This document shows, one piece after another, positions 55,611-63,803 of a stretch of 64,000 nucleotides of DNA. The first letter of the stretch is position 1, and each line of letters starts with the position of its first letter. The notes under the pieces are model-generated. The model searched no databases. It saw only the letters and a list, made by a program, of their open reading frames with translations, and was not told where the DNA came from. The translations under genes and the position numbers were made by a program. The stretch comes from Pararhizobium sp. A13 (lineage in GTDB: Bacteria > Pseudomonadota > Alphaproteobacteria > Rhizobiales > Rhizobiaceae), in the NCBI RefSeq assembly GCF_040126305.1, contig NZ_CP149512.1:310001-374000 (forward strand). The letters run 5' to 3'.

Positions 55611-57371
55611 CTACCGCCACGCCACGGCGAAGACGACGGTGGCTGCGATCACACCAACGACCATCGCCAGTGCGTAATGGGTCACGACGCCGGTCTGGAG
55701 CCGCCGCAGCGCGCCGCCGCAGCGCAGGATCGCGCGGGCGACGCCGTTTACAACGGCGTCCACACCGGTGAGATCGACCGACAGTCCCGCCCGTGCCGCC
55801 CCATGCAGGAAGGGCAGCGCCGCGGTCTCGGACACGTCGCTCACCGTCTTCTCGTAGCGCGCCAGCGGTTTTTCGGCGAGCCACATGAAGTGTCGCGCGC
55901 CCTTGCGGTAGAACCAGTCGGTGTCGATGCTGATCGTGTTCTCGGGATCGAGCGCCCTGAGGAACACGACAAAGCCCAAGGCGGTGAACATCAGCACGCC
56001 GAGGCTCTCGGTGACATGGACCCCGGTGTAGGGTTCGAAGTCGACCGGATAAGGCAGAAGCGCGTAAAGTGGCTGGGGGAACACCCCGATCGCGATGCAC
56101 AGCACCGCCGCCATGCCCATCGCAACGAGCATGTTGCGGGGAGGTTCCCGTGCCTCCAGCCTCTGGTCCGTGCCGAAGAACATGTAATACGGGAGCTTGA
56201 GTCCGGTGTGCAAGAACGTCCCCGACGACGCCATCGTCAGTGCAAGAACCACCAGCGCGCGGTGATCGTGTCCGGCGGCGGCCACCACCATCGACTTGGT
56301 GACGAAGCCCGAGAAGAATGGAAATGCCGAAATCGCAAAAGCGCCGACCATGTAGAGCGCAACGGTCAGCGGCATGGTCCTGTAAAGTCCGCCAAGCTCG
56401 GTGAGCTTGCGCCGCCCGGTGACGTAGATCACCGCCCCCGCGCCCATGAACAGGAGCGCCTTGTAAAGGATATGTGCGAAGGCATGGCTGACAGCCCCGT
56501 TCACCGCCATCTCGGTCCCGATGCCGATGCCCGCCACCATGTAGCCCACCTGACTGACGATGTGATAGGCCAACAGCCGCCGGCAGTCGTTTTCCAGCAC
56601 CGCGTAGATGACGCCGTAGAGTGCCATCGCCGTACCGAGCCAGACTAAAAGCTCGGTTCCGGGAAACGCCCGGGCCAGCACATAGACGGCGGTTTTGGTG
56701 GTGAAGGCGCTCATGAACACCGCCCCGGTGACGGTTGCCTCCGGGTAAGCATCGGTCAGCCAGGCGTTGAGCGGCGGCACCGCGGCATTGAGGAGGAACC
56801 CGGCGAGGATCAGGTAGGCGGCGACGCCCATCTCCCCCCCGATCGGGCCGAAGAGCAGCGAACCTGCGGCGAGCCCGTGGAGAATGACGCCACCGAGCAG
56901 AACGACGCCGCCAGTGATGTGGACCATGAGGTAGCGGAAGCCGGCAGCGACCGCCTGCCGGCCGCCCTGGGCAAAGACCAGATAGGCAGAGGCAAACGCC
57001 ATACCTTCCCAGAACAGGTACAGGGTCAGATAGTCGCCGGCAAAAACGACGCCAAGCGCGCTGCCGACGTAGACGAACGCAGCGACGTGCTGGCCGGCGC
57101 GCGTCAGGTGCAGCGCGTAGACCATTCCGATCAGCGCCATAATGGTGAAAACGGTGGCGAAGACGATGCTCAGCTTGTCCACCTTCGCGATGAGGATTTC
57201 CTCCCCGATGAACGATGCCGCGCCGTAGCTGCCCGGCGGCATCGTGAGCACGGCGAGGATTGCAAGCACCGGGATCAGTAGCAGATAGGCCGTACGGGTC
57301 GCGCCCTTCAGAAAGGGGATCGGCAGGGCGCCGAGAATGAACAAAAGGGCGGGATGGACGAAGTCAGTCAT
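55611..57371 (-). CDS. NuoL-like antiporter subunit with lateral-helix C terminus
   Basis: A 586-residue antiporter-like membrane protein. The core has F-W-E-G-M-A-F-A-S-A-Y, P-P-L-N-A-W-L-T-D-A-Y-P-E-A-T-V-T-G and H-I-L-Y-K-A-L-L-F-M-G-A. Behind the last core helix (from about residue 450) comes a segment with D-T-D-W-F-Y-R-K, then an amphipathic stretch of about 60 residues, then A-L-R-R-L-Q-T-G and a final membrane helix. That C-terminal plan (lateral helix plus TM16) is the NuoL one, so this is the likely distal subunit. Its core sequence also resembles MrpA/MrpD. Overlaps the 84-residue gene by eight bases. Confidence 0.85.
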   Translation of the reverse strand: MTDFVHPALLFILGALPIPFLKGATRTAYLLLIPVLAILAVLTMPPGSYGAASFIGEEILIAKVDKLSIVFATVFTIMALIGMVYALHLTRAGQHVAAFVYVGSALGVVFAGDYLTLYLFWEGMAFASAYLVFAQGGRQAVAAGFRYLMVHITGGVVLLGGVILHGLAAGSLLFGPIGGEMGVAAYLILAGFLLNAAVPPLNAWLTDAYPEATVTGAVFMSAFTTKTAVYVLARAFPGTELLVWLGTAMALYGVIYAVLENDCRRLLAYHIVSQVGYMVAGIGIGTEMAVNGAVSHAFAHILYKALLFMGAGAVIYVTGRRKLTELGGLYRTMPLTVALYMVGAFAISAFPFFSGFVTKSMVVAAAGHDHRALVVLALTMASSGTFLHTGLKLPYYMFFGTDQRLEAREPPRNMLVAMGMAAVLCIAIGVFPQPLYALLPYPVDFEPYTGVHVTESLGVLMFTALGFVVFLRALDPENTISIDTDWFYRKGARHFMWLAEKPLARYEKTVSDVSETAALPFLHGAARAGLSVDLTGVDAVVNGVARAILRCGGALRRLQTGVVTHYALAMVVGVIAATVVFAVAWR

Positions 57372-57618
57372 AATAGTCCTCGCGCCGCATGAGCCCACCC
57401 CGATGGCCGAGGAACTTGGAAACGAAAATCAGCAGCACGCAGGATAGGAAGCCGTAGACGGCCGACCAGCCCGGCAGGCGGTCCCACAGGTATTCGGCGT
57501 GTTCGCGGGAGACCAGGAAGTCGGCGATGACGATCAGAACGAGCACCAGATAGAACAAGCGGCGTCGCTGGTTCGCATATTTTCCGTCACCAAAGAAATC
57601 GACCACGCGCGTTATCAT
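57364..57618 (-). CDS. Small two-helix membrane protein between the NuoL-type genes
   Basis: An 84-residue protein: charged N terminus (G-D-G-K-Y-A-N-Q-R-R-R), a first helix L-F-Y-L-V-L-V-L-I-V-I-A-D-F, a loop H-A-E-Y-L-W-D-R-L-P-G-W, a second helix Y-G-F-L-S-C-V-L-L-I-F-V-S-K, and an acidic tail M-R-R-E-D-Y-Y-D. Similar small proteins with an E-D-Y-Y-D end accompany Mrp-type antiporter subunits in other gene clusters, as far as I recall. It overlaps both neighbours by four to eight bases, so it is translated with them and probably is an accessory subunit of this complex I. Confidence 0.8.
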   Translation of the reverse strand: MITRVVDFFGDGKYANQRRRLFYLVLVLIVIADFLVSREHAEYLWDRLPGWSAVYGFLSCVLLIFVSKFLGHRGGLMRREDYYD

Positions 57619-59078
57619 CTGACAACTCCTTCCGCCAGGGCGAGGAAATAGTCGGGGAAGATGCCCATCGACACCGACAGGATGGCGGTCGCAACCAGCG
57701 GGATCGTCATCATCGGAATTTCACGGACCGTCGTCGGGCTCTCCTGCGCCTCCGTCCCGAAAAAAGCGACATAGCTGACCGGCAAGAAATAGGCGGCGTT
57801 CAGGACCGAGCTCACCAAGAGCACGATCAGAAACGCGGTTTCCCCCGCCTCCACCGAGCCCCGCGCCAGATACCACTTGCTCACGAAACCCGCAGTCGGT
57901 GGCACCCCGATCATACTGAGCGAGCCGACGAAGAACGCCCCCATCGTCCAGGGCAGTCTGCGCCCGATACCGGCCATGTCGCTGATGTTCCGCTTGCCAG
58001 ACGCGCAATAGATTGACCCGGCGCAGAAAAAGAGCGTGATCTTGGAGAACGCATGAACCGCAATGTGGATGATCCCGCCGACCATCGCGACCGGCGAGAG
58101 CAGAACCGCCCCAAGCACGATGTAGGAGAGCTGGCTGACCGTCGAATAGGCGAGCCTCGCCTTCAGGTCGTCCCGTGTCAGGGCGTAGACGGACGCCATC
58201 AGGATCGTGAACGAGACCAGATAGGCCGTGACGATGCCGAGCTCCAGCCGGTCCACCAGTCCCGTGCCGAAAACATGGAACACCACCCGCAGCACGCAGA
58301 ACACGCCCATCTTGACCACGGCCACCGCATGCAGGAGCGCACTGACCGGTGTCGGCGCCACCATCGCGGCTGGCAGCCAGGCGTGCATTGGCATCACCGC
58401 AGCCTTGGCGAAGCCGAAGAGGTAGCAGAAATAGACGACCGTCAGCATCGGGGCCGAGGCATCGACGCGCGAGAGCAGCCCCCCCGCCACAAAATCGAGC
58501 GACCCCGCAATGTGGTAGGTCAGCGCCAGCGCGGCGAGAAGCACGCTTTTCGACGCGCCCATCAAATAGACGAGGTACTTGCGGCTGCCCGCCCATCCCT
58601 CTTCGTCCTCGTGGTGGTAAACGAGCGGATAGGTCACGAGGCTGAGCACCTCGTAGAAGATCACCAGCGTGAACAGATTGGCGGCGAAGGCACCTCCGAC
58701 CGCAGCCGCGAGACTGGTGGCAAAGCAGGCAAAGAATCGAGTCTGCGCGTGCTCGTTCAAGTGCCGCATGTAGCCGATGGAATAGATTGCGGCCACGATC
58801 CACAGCAGCGACGAGACTGTGGCAAACACCATGCCGAGCGCATCGACGCGGAAAGCGAAGTCAATCCCCGGCAAAATCTCGAACAGGCGCAGATCGACTG
58901 TCCTGCCCGCCAGCACTGTGGGCGCCATCGAGGTGACAATTGCGAACATGGCGACCGCCGCCAGCGGCGAGACGACATCACGGAGTTTCTCGCGGTTGTT
59001 CAGAAAGAGAACCGCAAGGGCCGCCAGGCCTGCGACGGCGACGGCAAGCAGCGGCCGGATCGATATCACCGGGTCCAA
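57615..59078 (-). CDS. MrpD/NuoL-type antiporter-like subunit (extra proton-pumping subunit)
   Basis: A 487-residue protein with 14 helices. The key residues of the channel family are present: F-Y-E-V-L-S-L-V-T-Y-P-L-V (TM5 Glu), K-Y-L-V-Y-L-M-G-A-S-K, F-A-K-A-A-V-M-P-M-H-A-W-L-P-A-A-M-V-A-P-T-P-V-S (TM7 Lys), and K-A-R-L-A-Y-S-T-V-S-Q-L-S-Y. It has no lateral helix. There is no ATG at the N terminus; TTG at 59078, four bases after nuoK with AGGA in the nuoK end, is the likely start, GTG at 59069 the alternative. It is a fourth antiporter-like subunit beside N, M and the NuoL-like protein. Confidence 0.88.
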   Translation of the reverse strand: MDPVISIRPLLAVAVAGLAALAVLFLNNREKLRDVVSPLAAVAMFAIVTSMAPTVLAGRTVDLRLFEILPGIDFAFRVDALGMVFATVSSLLWIVAAIYSIGYMRHLNEHAQTRFFACFATSLAAAVGGAFAANLFTLVIFYEVLSLVTYPLVYHHEDEEGWAGSRKYLVYLMGASKSVLLAALALTYHIAGSLDFVAGGLLSRVDASAPMLTVVYFCYLFGFAKAAVMPMHAWLPAAMVAPTPVSALLHAVAVVKMGVFCVLRVVFHVFGTGLVDRLELGIVTAYLVSFTILMASVYALTRDDLKARLAYSTVSQLSYIVLGAVLLSPVAMVGGIIHIAVHAFSKITLFFCAGSIYCASGKRNISDMAGIGRRLPWTMGAFFVGSLSMIGVPPTAGFVSKWYLARGSVEAGETAFLIVLLVSSVLNAAYFLPVSYVAFFGTEAQESPTTVREIPMMTIPLVATAILSVSMGIFPDYFLALAEGVVR

Positions 59079-59082
59079 GCCG

Positions 59083-59385
59083 CTATCCTTTCATCATGGT
59101 CACTTCGTCGACCTTGAGGGTGGATTTGTTCCTCACGAGGGCGACCAAGATACCGAGAGCGACGGCAACCTCCGCCGCAGTGATTGCGATGACGAAGATC
59201 GCGAAGATCTGCCCGCGGAAATCGCCGTAGTAACGCCCGAAAGCGATAAAGTTAATATTGACCGAGTTGAGCAGCAGCTCCAGTGACATCAGCACGACCA
59301 GAATATTGCGCCTGACCAGCACGCCCGCCGCTCCGATCACGAACAGGACCACTCCGAGCAAAATATACCACCAGAGAGGAACCAT
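59083..59385 (-). CDS. nuoK: NADH:quinone oxidoreductase subunit K
   Basis: A 100-residue, three-helix subunit. [11 protein letters not shown] holds the conserved membrane glutamate and A-E-V-A-V-A-L-G the second one. The ATG at 59385 overlaps the nuoJ stop (TGATG); a GTG one codon upstream is in frame. The end of the gene provides the AGGA that probably serves the next gene. Confidence 0.96.
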   Translation of the reverse strand: MVPLWWYILLGVVLFVIGAAGVLVRRNILVVLMSLELLLNSVNINFIAFGRYYGDFRGQIFAIFVIAITAAEVAVALGILVALVRNKSTLKVDEVTMMKG

Positions 59386-59885
59386 CACCGCTGCTCCTTC
59401 CGCGCCAACACGATGGCGCCGACCAGGGCGGCGAGCAGGATGACGGAGGCGACTTCAAACGGCAGCAGATAGTCGGCGAAGAGTGTCGTGCTGAGCTGCC
59501 TGATCTCATCGCCACCGCCCACAGCGACGGGCTCAGTGACCGAAAAACGGTTGCTCCAGAGCACCAACACAAACATCTCGACCCCAAGCAGGACGAGCAG
59601 CACCAGAGCCGGCAAGTTGCCACCCGGCAAGAACCGCTGCAACACCGCTTCGCGTACATCGATCATCATGATCACGAATAGAAACAGGACCATGATCGCG
59701 CCGACATAGACGAAGATCTGGATGACCGCGAGCAACGGCGCTTCGAGCAAGACGAAGATTGCCGAGATCTGCAGGAAACACGCCATCAGCGCCAATGCGC
59801 TGTGAACCGGATTCCGCGCCAGGACCACCGTCAGGGCCGTAATCACGGACACCGTAGCGAACAGAAGAAAGAACCCCTGATCCAT
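59385..59885 (-). CDS. nuoJ: NADH:quinone oxidoreductase subunit J
   Basis: A 166-residue, five-helix subunit. [10 protein letters not shown] near residue 24 and [19 protein letters not shown] (TM3 with the pi-bulge region) are typical. ATG at 59885 follows GGAGGG at nine bases; an ATG ten codons upstream is less likely. First gene of the minus-strand nuoJK-(MrpD)-(small)-(NuoL)-nuoM-nuoN unit. Confidence 0.95.
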   Translation of the reverse strand: MDQGFFLLFATVSVITALTVVLARNPVHSALALMACFLQISAIFVLLEAPLLAVIQIFVYVGAIMVLFLFVIMMIDVREAVLQRFLPGGNLPALVLLVLLGVEMFVLVLWSNRFSVTEPVAVGGGDEIRQLSTTLFADYLLPFEVASVILLAALVGAIVLARKEQR

Positions 59886-60159
59886 CGACGCCGACCCTCC
59901 GACGCGAACCGTCATCCGGCGCGAGACGGCCGGATTTGAGATAGCGCCGCACTCACAAATTGTGCCCTAATATCGGATTTTTCACAAGATTATTGTCATC
60001 GGCGGGGCAAAGCCAGGCTGATGTGGCGAAGGCCGCTCGCGAAAGCGCGCTCTTTTGATGGATGGTACCTCAGGCAGAATCGGGCACTATCCAAATCATC
60101 GTCCAGCTGAGAGACGCGACGAGCCCGCCGCGTCGCCCTCACTCGGAAAAACGAACTCC
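59886..60159. other. Intergenic region upstream of nuoJ
   Basis: About 270 bp between nuoJ and the 54-residue gene. It contains an 11-base palindrome CACAAATTGTG (59954-59964) about 70 bp upstream of the nuoJ start, a possible operator. No FixK/FNR-type TTGAT-N4-ATCAA, no NifA site and no -24/-12 promoter were seen. Nothing else recognised. Confidence 0.4.
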
Positions 60160-60324
60160 TCAGTTGAACCAAGATGCGACAGCCGACCAAGCCAAGGTGA
60201 GGGCATGGTCGATCACCGCGATCCCCATGACGACGACGAACACGACCCCGAATACGGTCGCGATCCCGTCGATCGCCTTGCGATCATCTTCGACGACAAT
60301 GATGCGCCTATCGTCACCAGACAT
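60160..60324 (-). CDS. Small single-helix membrane protein downstream of the relaxase gene
   Basis: A 54-residue frame with ATG at 60322-60324, preceded by AGGAACAGG, 11 bases after the relaxase stop. Residues 1-19 are charged (D-D-R-R-I-I-V-V-E-D-D-R-K), residues 20-52 form one or two hydrophobic stretches including G-V-V-F-V-V-V-M-G-I-A-V-I. It has a proper Shine-Dalgarno and fits as third gene of mobC-relaxase. I know no family for it; a small membrane anchor or coupling component of the mobilisation apparatus is a guess. Confidence 0.6.
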   Translation of the reverse strand: MSGDDRRIIVVEDDRKAIDGIATVFGVVFVVVMGIAVIDHALTLAWSAVASWFN

Positions 60325-60335
60325 CAGACCTGTTC

Positions 60336-62578
60336 CTACCGTTCCCGATCATCATGTTCATTTCGCGCCTTCGTGTCGCCGTCGATCCGGCGGTTTTGCA
60401 CGTCTGCCTCCCGTCCGGATCCACCCGCTGGAGCACCGCGCTCCGGATTGGCAGCCGGCTCGGATCGTTCGGATCTTGCTGCGGTCTTTTCGCGGTCGGC
60501 TTTCTGCCGTTGACGTTCGACCGCCTGCAACATATTCCTGAGCGCCTCGTCGACGTCGGCGACGTCGCGGATCAGCCCGTTGCCGGCAGCCCCGAGCTCG
60601 GCTGCCTTCAGCAACTGCGTATCGAGCGCCTGCTTCAACGCCCGGATCGTGTCAGGCGCCCCGGTCTCCGCCCGCTCCAGTGCGTCGCGAGACCGTTCGA
60701 CATCAACGAGAACCGTGTTTGCCGCTTCGGCAGCCGCGCGGCCGTAGCGTGCAACCGCATCGTTCCATCGTTGTCTTTCATCTTCGCGGTCGCTGCCAGC
60801 CGTGCTGCGATCCTGCTGATCGCCGCCGCGATCTCTGTGCTCGACGAGTTCGACGAGTTCTCGCCGCACATTGACATGCTCGCGGGCCGCCGTCGCGATC
60901 TCGTCGAAACCGGCGCGCTCCGCCGCCGGCATTATCCGTTCCGCCTGCAACAGTGCGGTCTCGACCCGCTTCTCGTAAGCCTCGAATTCAGGTCGTGTCA
61001 TGTGGCGCATATCGTCACCCTCCGAAACAAGTTCGACCAACGTCAGCAAATCTGTTCTGAATTGCGCACCAGAATTGGATTTCTCACCCTGTCCCGACAG
61101 CTGCGGGTCAGCCGCCACGCCGCGATCGTCAAGCCGGCTCAGCTGAGCGTCAACAAACTCTCGTACGGGCTGAGACAGCTGCGACCGCCCGAATTCGAGC
61201 CATTCCTGTTGGGCGGCTCTGGTATAGGTCTGGCTGCGAGCGGTATGGGGAATGCTGCTTTGCAGATCTGCCCGCTTCGCGTCGTAGCGCCGCTGTGCCG
61301 CCTCACTGGTTGCCTCATGGTCGGTGCGACCGATGGTGTTCACCGGCCGCACCTGGTTTTTGGAATAGGCCGCCGGGCTGGCCCGATCCCGGCGATCGGT
61401 CATTTCCATGGCAATGCCGTGCATCCGGGCCTTCTCGGCCATCGTCAGCCGCCATTGCCGAAACGTCGAAATGGTCGTCTCGATCCGGTCGCCGCCATCC
61501 GAGCGCATCGCGACGATGGCATGCACATGCACATGCGGACGTTTGCCCCCCGCCTCCTGCGCCTTGGGATCGCTTACAGCGTCGTGCAGCGAAAACACAT
61601 ACCGGTGGCCGGCAAACTGGCTCCCGAGAAAGTCGCGGGCCGCATCCTGGAAGGCCGTCACATCGGTGCCCGCCCGTGCCGACAGGATGAGATGCATGAC
61701 ATCGCGCGGCTTGCGGCTATGCAGCTGATGCCGCCATTCCAGCTGGACGAGATCGCCGGCTTGTTTGGCGTCGGAGATCGACCGCCCCTGCTCATCCTGA
61801 ACATTGCCCGTGTGGGTTTCAACAAGCGACCGCAGACGGCTGGTGCCGTAGTCCGTGCCATTGCCATAGCCGGTGAATTGGAACTTTGCGCTCGCGTCTT
61901 CGGCAAGGCTCGCATCCAGACGCTGCTGCACGATTGCGCTTGAAGCACAGCCATTCCTTCGATATCGAAGCCACTACCATCCGAGCGCTCGCTCACCGCA
62001 AAGGCAAAGGCACGGTCGCCGAGACCCTGCGTCACGATCTGCCGCGCCCGCGCGAACACGTCATCACCGCCACGGCCGTCCTCTGTGACGGCGACATGAA
62101 ACAACCCGATGTCCCGGCTCTCGGCCCGGTTGTTCATCAGGTGATCCCACTCGCCGCCCACCGCGGAAAGCTGGTCACGCCCCCGGAGCTGCTCGCCGCG
62201 TTCGTTCTCGACCACGACATCGCCGTTGCGCGAGACATAGGTGATCATCGCCGCCACTCGCCCGCCGCCGCCGAACGATGCCATCTTCACCACGGCCGGC
62301 TGACTGCCGGAGGCAAGGCCGGCAAATCGCGCCCGCATCGGCCGATCGGCGCGACGATGCATGCCGGCTCCCAATCCCGGGCGATCCCTTCCTCCCGCCC
62401 GGAATCCGCCTCCCCGACCTTTCGATCCACCTACCAGCTCCGAAGTGCCGGCAGCCCCTCCCCGACGGCGGCGCTCGTCCTCGTCCGACGATGGCCGCCG
62501 CCCCAGCGACAGATCATGGAGAAAGGCTGCCTTGCGGCTCTCCCATTCGGCGGTGAACGCTCCCAGGAAAAACTCCAT
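60336..62578 (-). pseudogene. Relaxase/mobilisation nuclease, interrupted by a frameshift
   Basis: The N-terminal half reads from ATG 62578 (overlapping the mobC stop, TGATG) and includes V-A-A-M-I-T-Y-V-S-R-N-G-D with Y114, which resembles the catalytic tyrosine motif I of VirD2-like relaxases. Its sensible sequence ends near 61945 (M-A-V-L-Q). From about 61945 the coding sense continues in another frame down to 60336, with F-S-L-H-D and the histidine motif P-H-V-H-V-H-A-I-V, then a long charged helical C terminus. One missing base near 61940-61955 explains this. Read together it would be about 745 residues, a MOB-P/MOBZ-like rhizobial plasmid relaxase. Confidence 0.8.
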
Positions 62579-63015
62579 CAGGCTCTCCCCACCCGCATTC
62601 GAGCGCCACGCGCGGCGAATGACCGGAGCTCAAGCAGCAGTGCGGCGACGGCACGCTGACCATCAGCGATCACCGCCCTCTCCGCCTCGGGCCGACCGGG
62701 TTCTCTCCGGTTTGCCGCCCGCGCCAGCTGGTTGAGGTTGACGCCGACGGCTTGGAGATCGGACAGAAGCAGGCCAAGGATGGCGCGATCCTCCGGCGTC
62801 AGGAAGGGACGCACGCCGGCCCCCTCCAGCGTCAGCGACCGCATGAACGCCGAAATCGTCAGTCCCGCCCTTGCGGCAGCATCGTCGATCCTGGCCATGT
62901 CGCTGGCGCTGAAGCGGGCGTGAACCACCCTGTTCTTGCGCTCGGTTCGCCCGTCCCGTCCAGAGCCAACACGAGCGCCGGCGGTACCGCTTTCCCTGGG
63001 TGTCAACGCGCGCAT
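62578..63015 (-). CDS. mobC: MobC-like relaxosome accessory protein
   Basis: A 145-residue protein with a ribbon-helix-helix-like N-terminal part (V-H-A-R-F-S-A-S-D-M-A-R-I-D-D-A-A-A, G-L-T-I-S-A-F-M-R) and the MobC signature D-L-Q-A-V-G-V-N-L-N-Q-L-A-R-A-A-N. Such proteins bind oriT and help the relaxase open the DNA. ATG at 63015 follows GAGGAAGG; longer upstream frames cross the inverted repeat region. Its stop overlaps the relaxase start, so both are co-translated. Confidence 0.88.
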   Translation of the reverse strand: MRALTPRESGTAGARVGSGRDGRTERKNRVVHARFSASDMARIDDAAARAGLTISAFMRSLTLEGAGVRPFLTPEDRAILGLLLSDLQAVGVNLNQLARAANRREPGRPEAERAVIADGQRAVAALLLELRSFAARGARMRVGRA

Positions 63016-63071
63016 CGGACCTTCCTCGAAGCCGGCCGCAGGCCCATCGACGGCCCGTCCGTCGATCGTCA

Positions 63072-63094
63072 GCAAATTTGTATCACAAATTTGC
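63072..63094. repeat. Perfect 10-bp inverted repeat upstream of mobC
   Basis: GCAAATTTGT (63072-63081) and ACAAATTTGC (63085-63094) are exact inverse complements with a three-base spacer, 57 bp before the mobC ATG. It could be an operator of the mob operon or a MobC site. A second palindrome, AACATATGTT, is at 63128-63137. Confidence 0.75.
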
Positions 63095-63253
63095 GTATCC
63101 TGCCAAAAACGATAGTACCGATTCGGTAACATATGTTCAAGTCGATACATAACGATCCACGCCCGACCTCCGGCCGTCGACAGCCATGCGCGCGCCGCAC
63201 AGCCGAACCGATCGCCGCAGGCCAGGTGCAAGGACCGACGCGACCAGCACCAC

Positions 63254-63372
63254 CTACATCCGCCATAACGATTTGATTTGTATGAATGTAGTGATCAACC
63301 CTACATCCACTCGCTCCAATGCGACAATGTGTTTGTGGTGTGCAATTGGGGAGTGTGGAATATAGTCCACAC
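63254..63372. other. Repeat-rich region, candidate oriT
   Basis: This AT-richer stretch contains ATGTAG (63286-63291) / CTACAT (63301-63306), a repeated CTACATCC (63254 and 63301), and GTGTGGA (63353-63359) / TCCACAC (63366-63372), a perfect seven-base inverted repeat with six-base spacer. Position upstream of mobC and the relaxase gene, lack of genes and clustered short inverted repeats are what an oriT looks like. The nick site cannot be identified by eye. Confidence 0.4.
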
Positions 63373-63537
63373 TGTAGGCCGGACCTGTAGTTCAAAAACA
63401 TCCGCGTCATCGATATGAATATGATGTATTCACCATTTTCTTGCCTGGATCCCGGCGTTCGAGGCATGAGTGCAGGGAATAGAGCCGCTCCGGAGGGGGC
63501 ACCCAAGAACCTTCACGCTCACCCAACCGAAGGCGCT

Positions 63538-63666
63538 CAGCTCTCCGTTCAGCCGACCTTGTTCGGCAGTCATAAAGGATTCGCCGCGGGCGGTCAGGCA
63601 AGGGTCAGGACCTTCGACATGGCGCTGGCGCGGCTGGAGGGTTCGGAGCGACGCAAGGGTCGGCAG
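63538..63666 (+). pseudogene. Degenerate remnant of a WGR-domain gene
   Basis: One open frame here encodes Q-L-S-V-Q-P-T-L-F-G, then seven unrelated residues, then G-G-Q-A-R-V-R-T-F-D-M-A-L-A-R-L-E-G-S-E-R-R-K-G. The two outer parts resemble the beginning and end of WGR domains (P-T-L-F-G ... then R-V-x-T-F-D, A-L-A-R-L-E, R-R-x-G); the central W-G-R part is missing. The gene starting at 63804 has the corresponding L-L-S-I-E-P-T-L-F-G with a complete centre. So this is probably the leftover of a second copy with an internal deletion of about 20 bases. Confidence 0.45.
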
Positions 63667-63771
63667 GAAGAATGCCTTCCTGAACCGGCCGATCGGCGGC
63701 CCAGATAGAACGACCGTCCGATGACGTCGGTGTTGAACTCGTCCAGTGTGGTGTACGGTCATTCATCAAAG

Positions 63772-63803
63772 ATGTGAATCGATTGGTCGCAATCGATTCA
63801 CAT
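63772..63803. repeat. Perfect 14-bp inverted repeat abutting the WGR-gene start
   Basis: ATGTGAATCGATTG (63772-63785) and CAATCGATTCACAT (63790-63803) are perfect inverse complements with spacer GTCG. No T run follows, so it is not a simple terminator; it ends at the base before the ATG at 63804. A site this long and exact suggests a dimeric DNA-binding protein or a translation-blocking hairpin. Confidence 0.85.

Noticed and set aside
60354..61943. 529-codon plus-strand frame opposite the relaxase
   Set aside because: Long but antisense; the minus strand carries relaxase motifs.
63430..63762. 110-codon minus-strand frame in the mob/WGR region
   Set aside because: Overlaps the WGR-like remnant on the other strand and has no family features.
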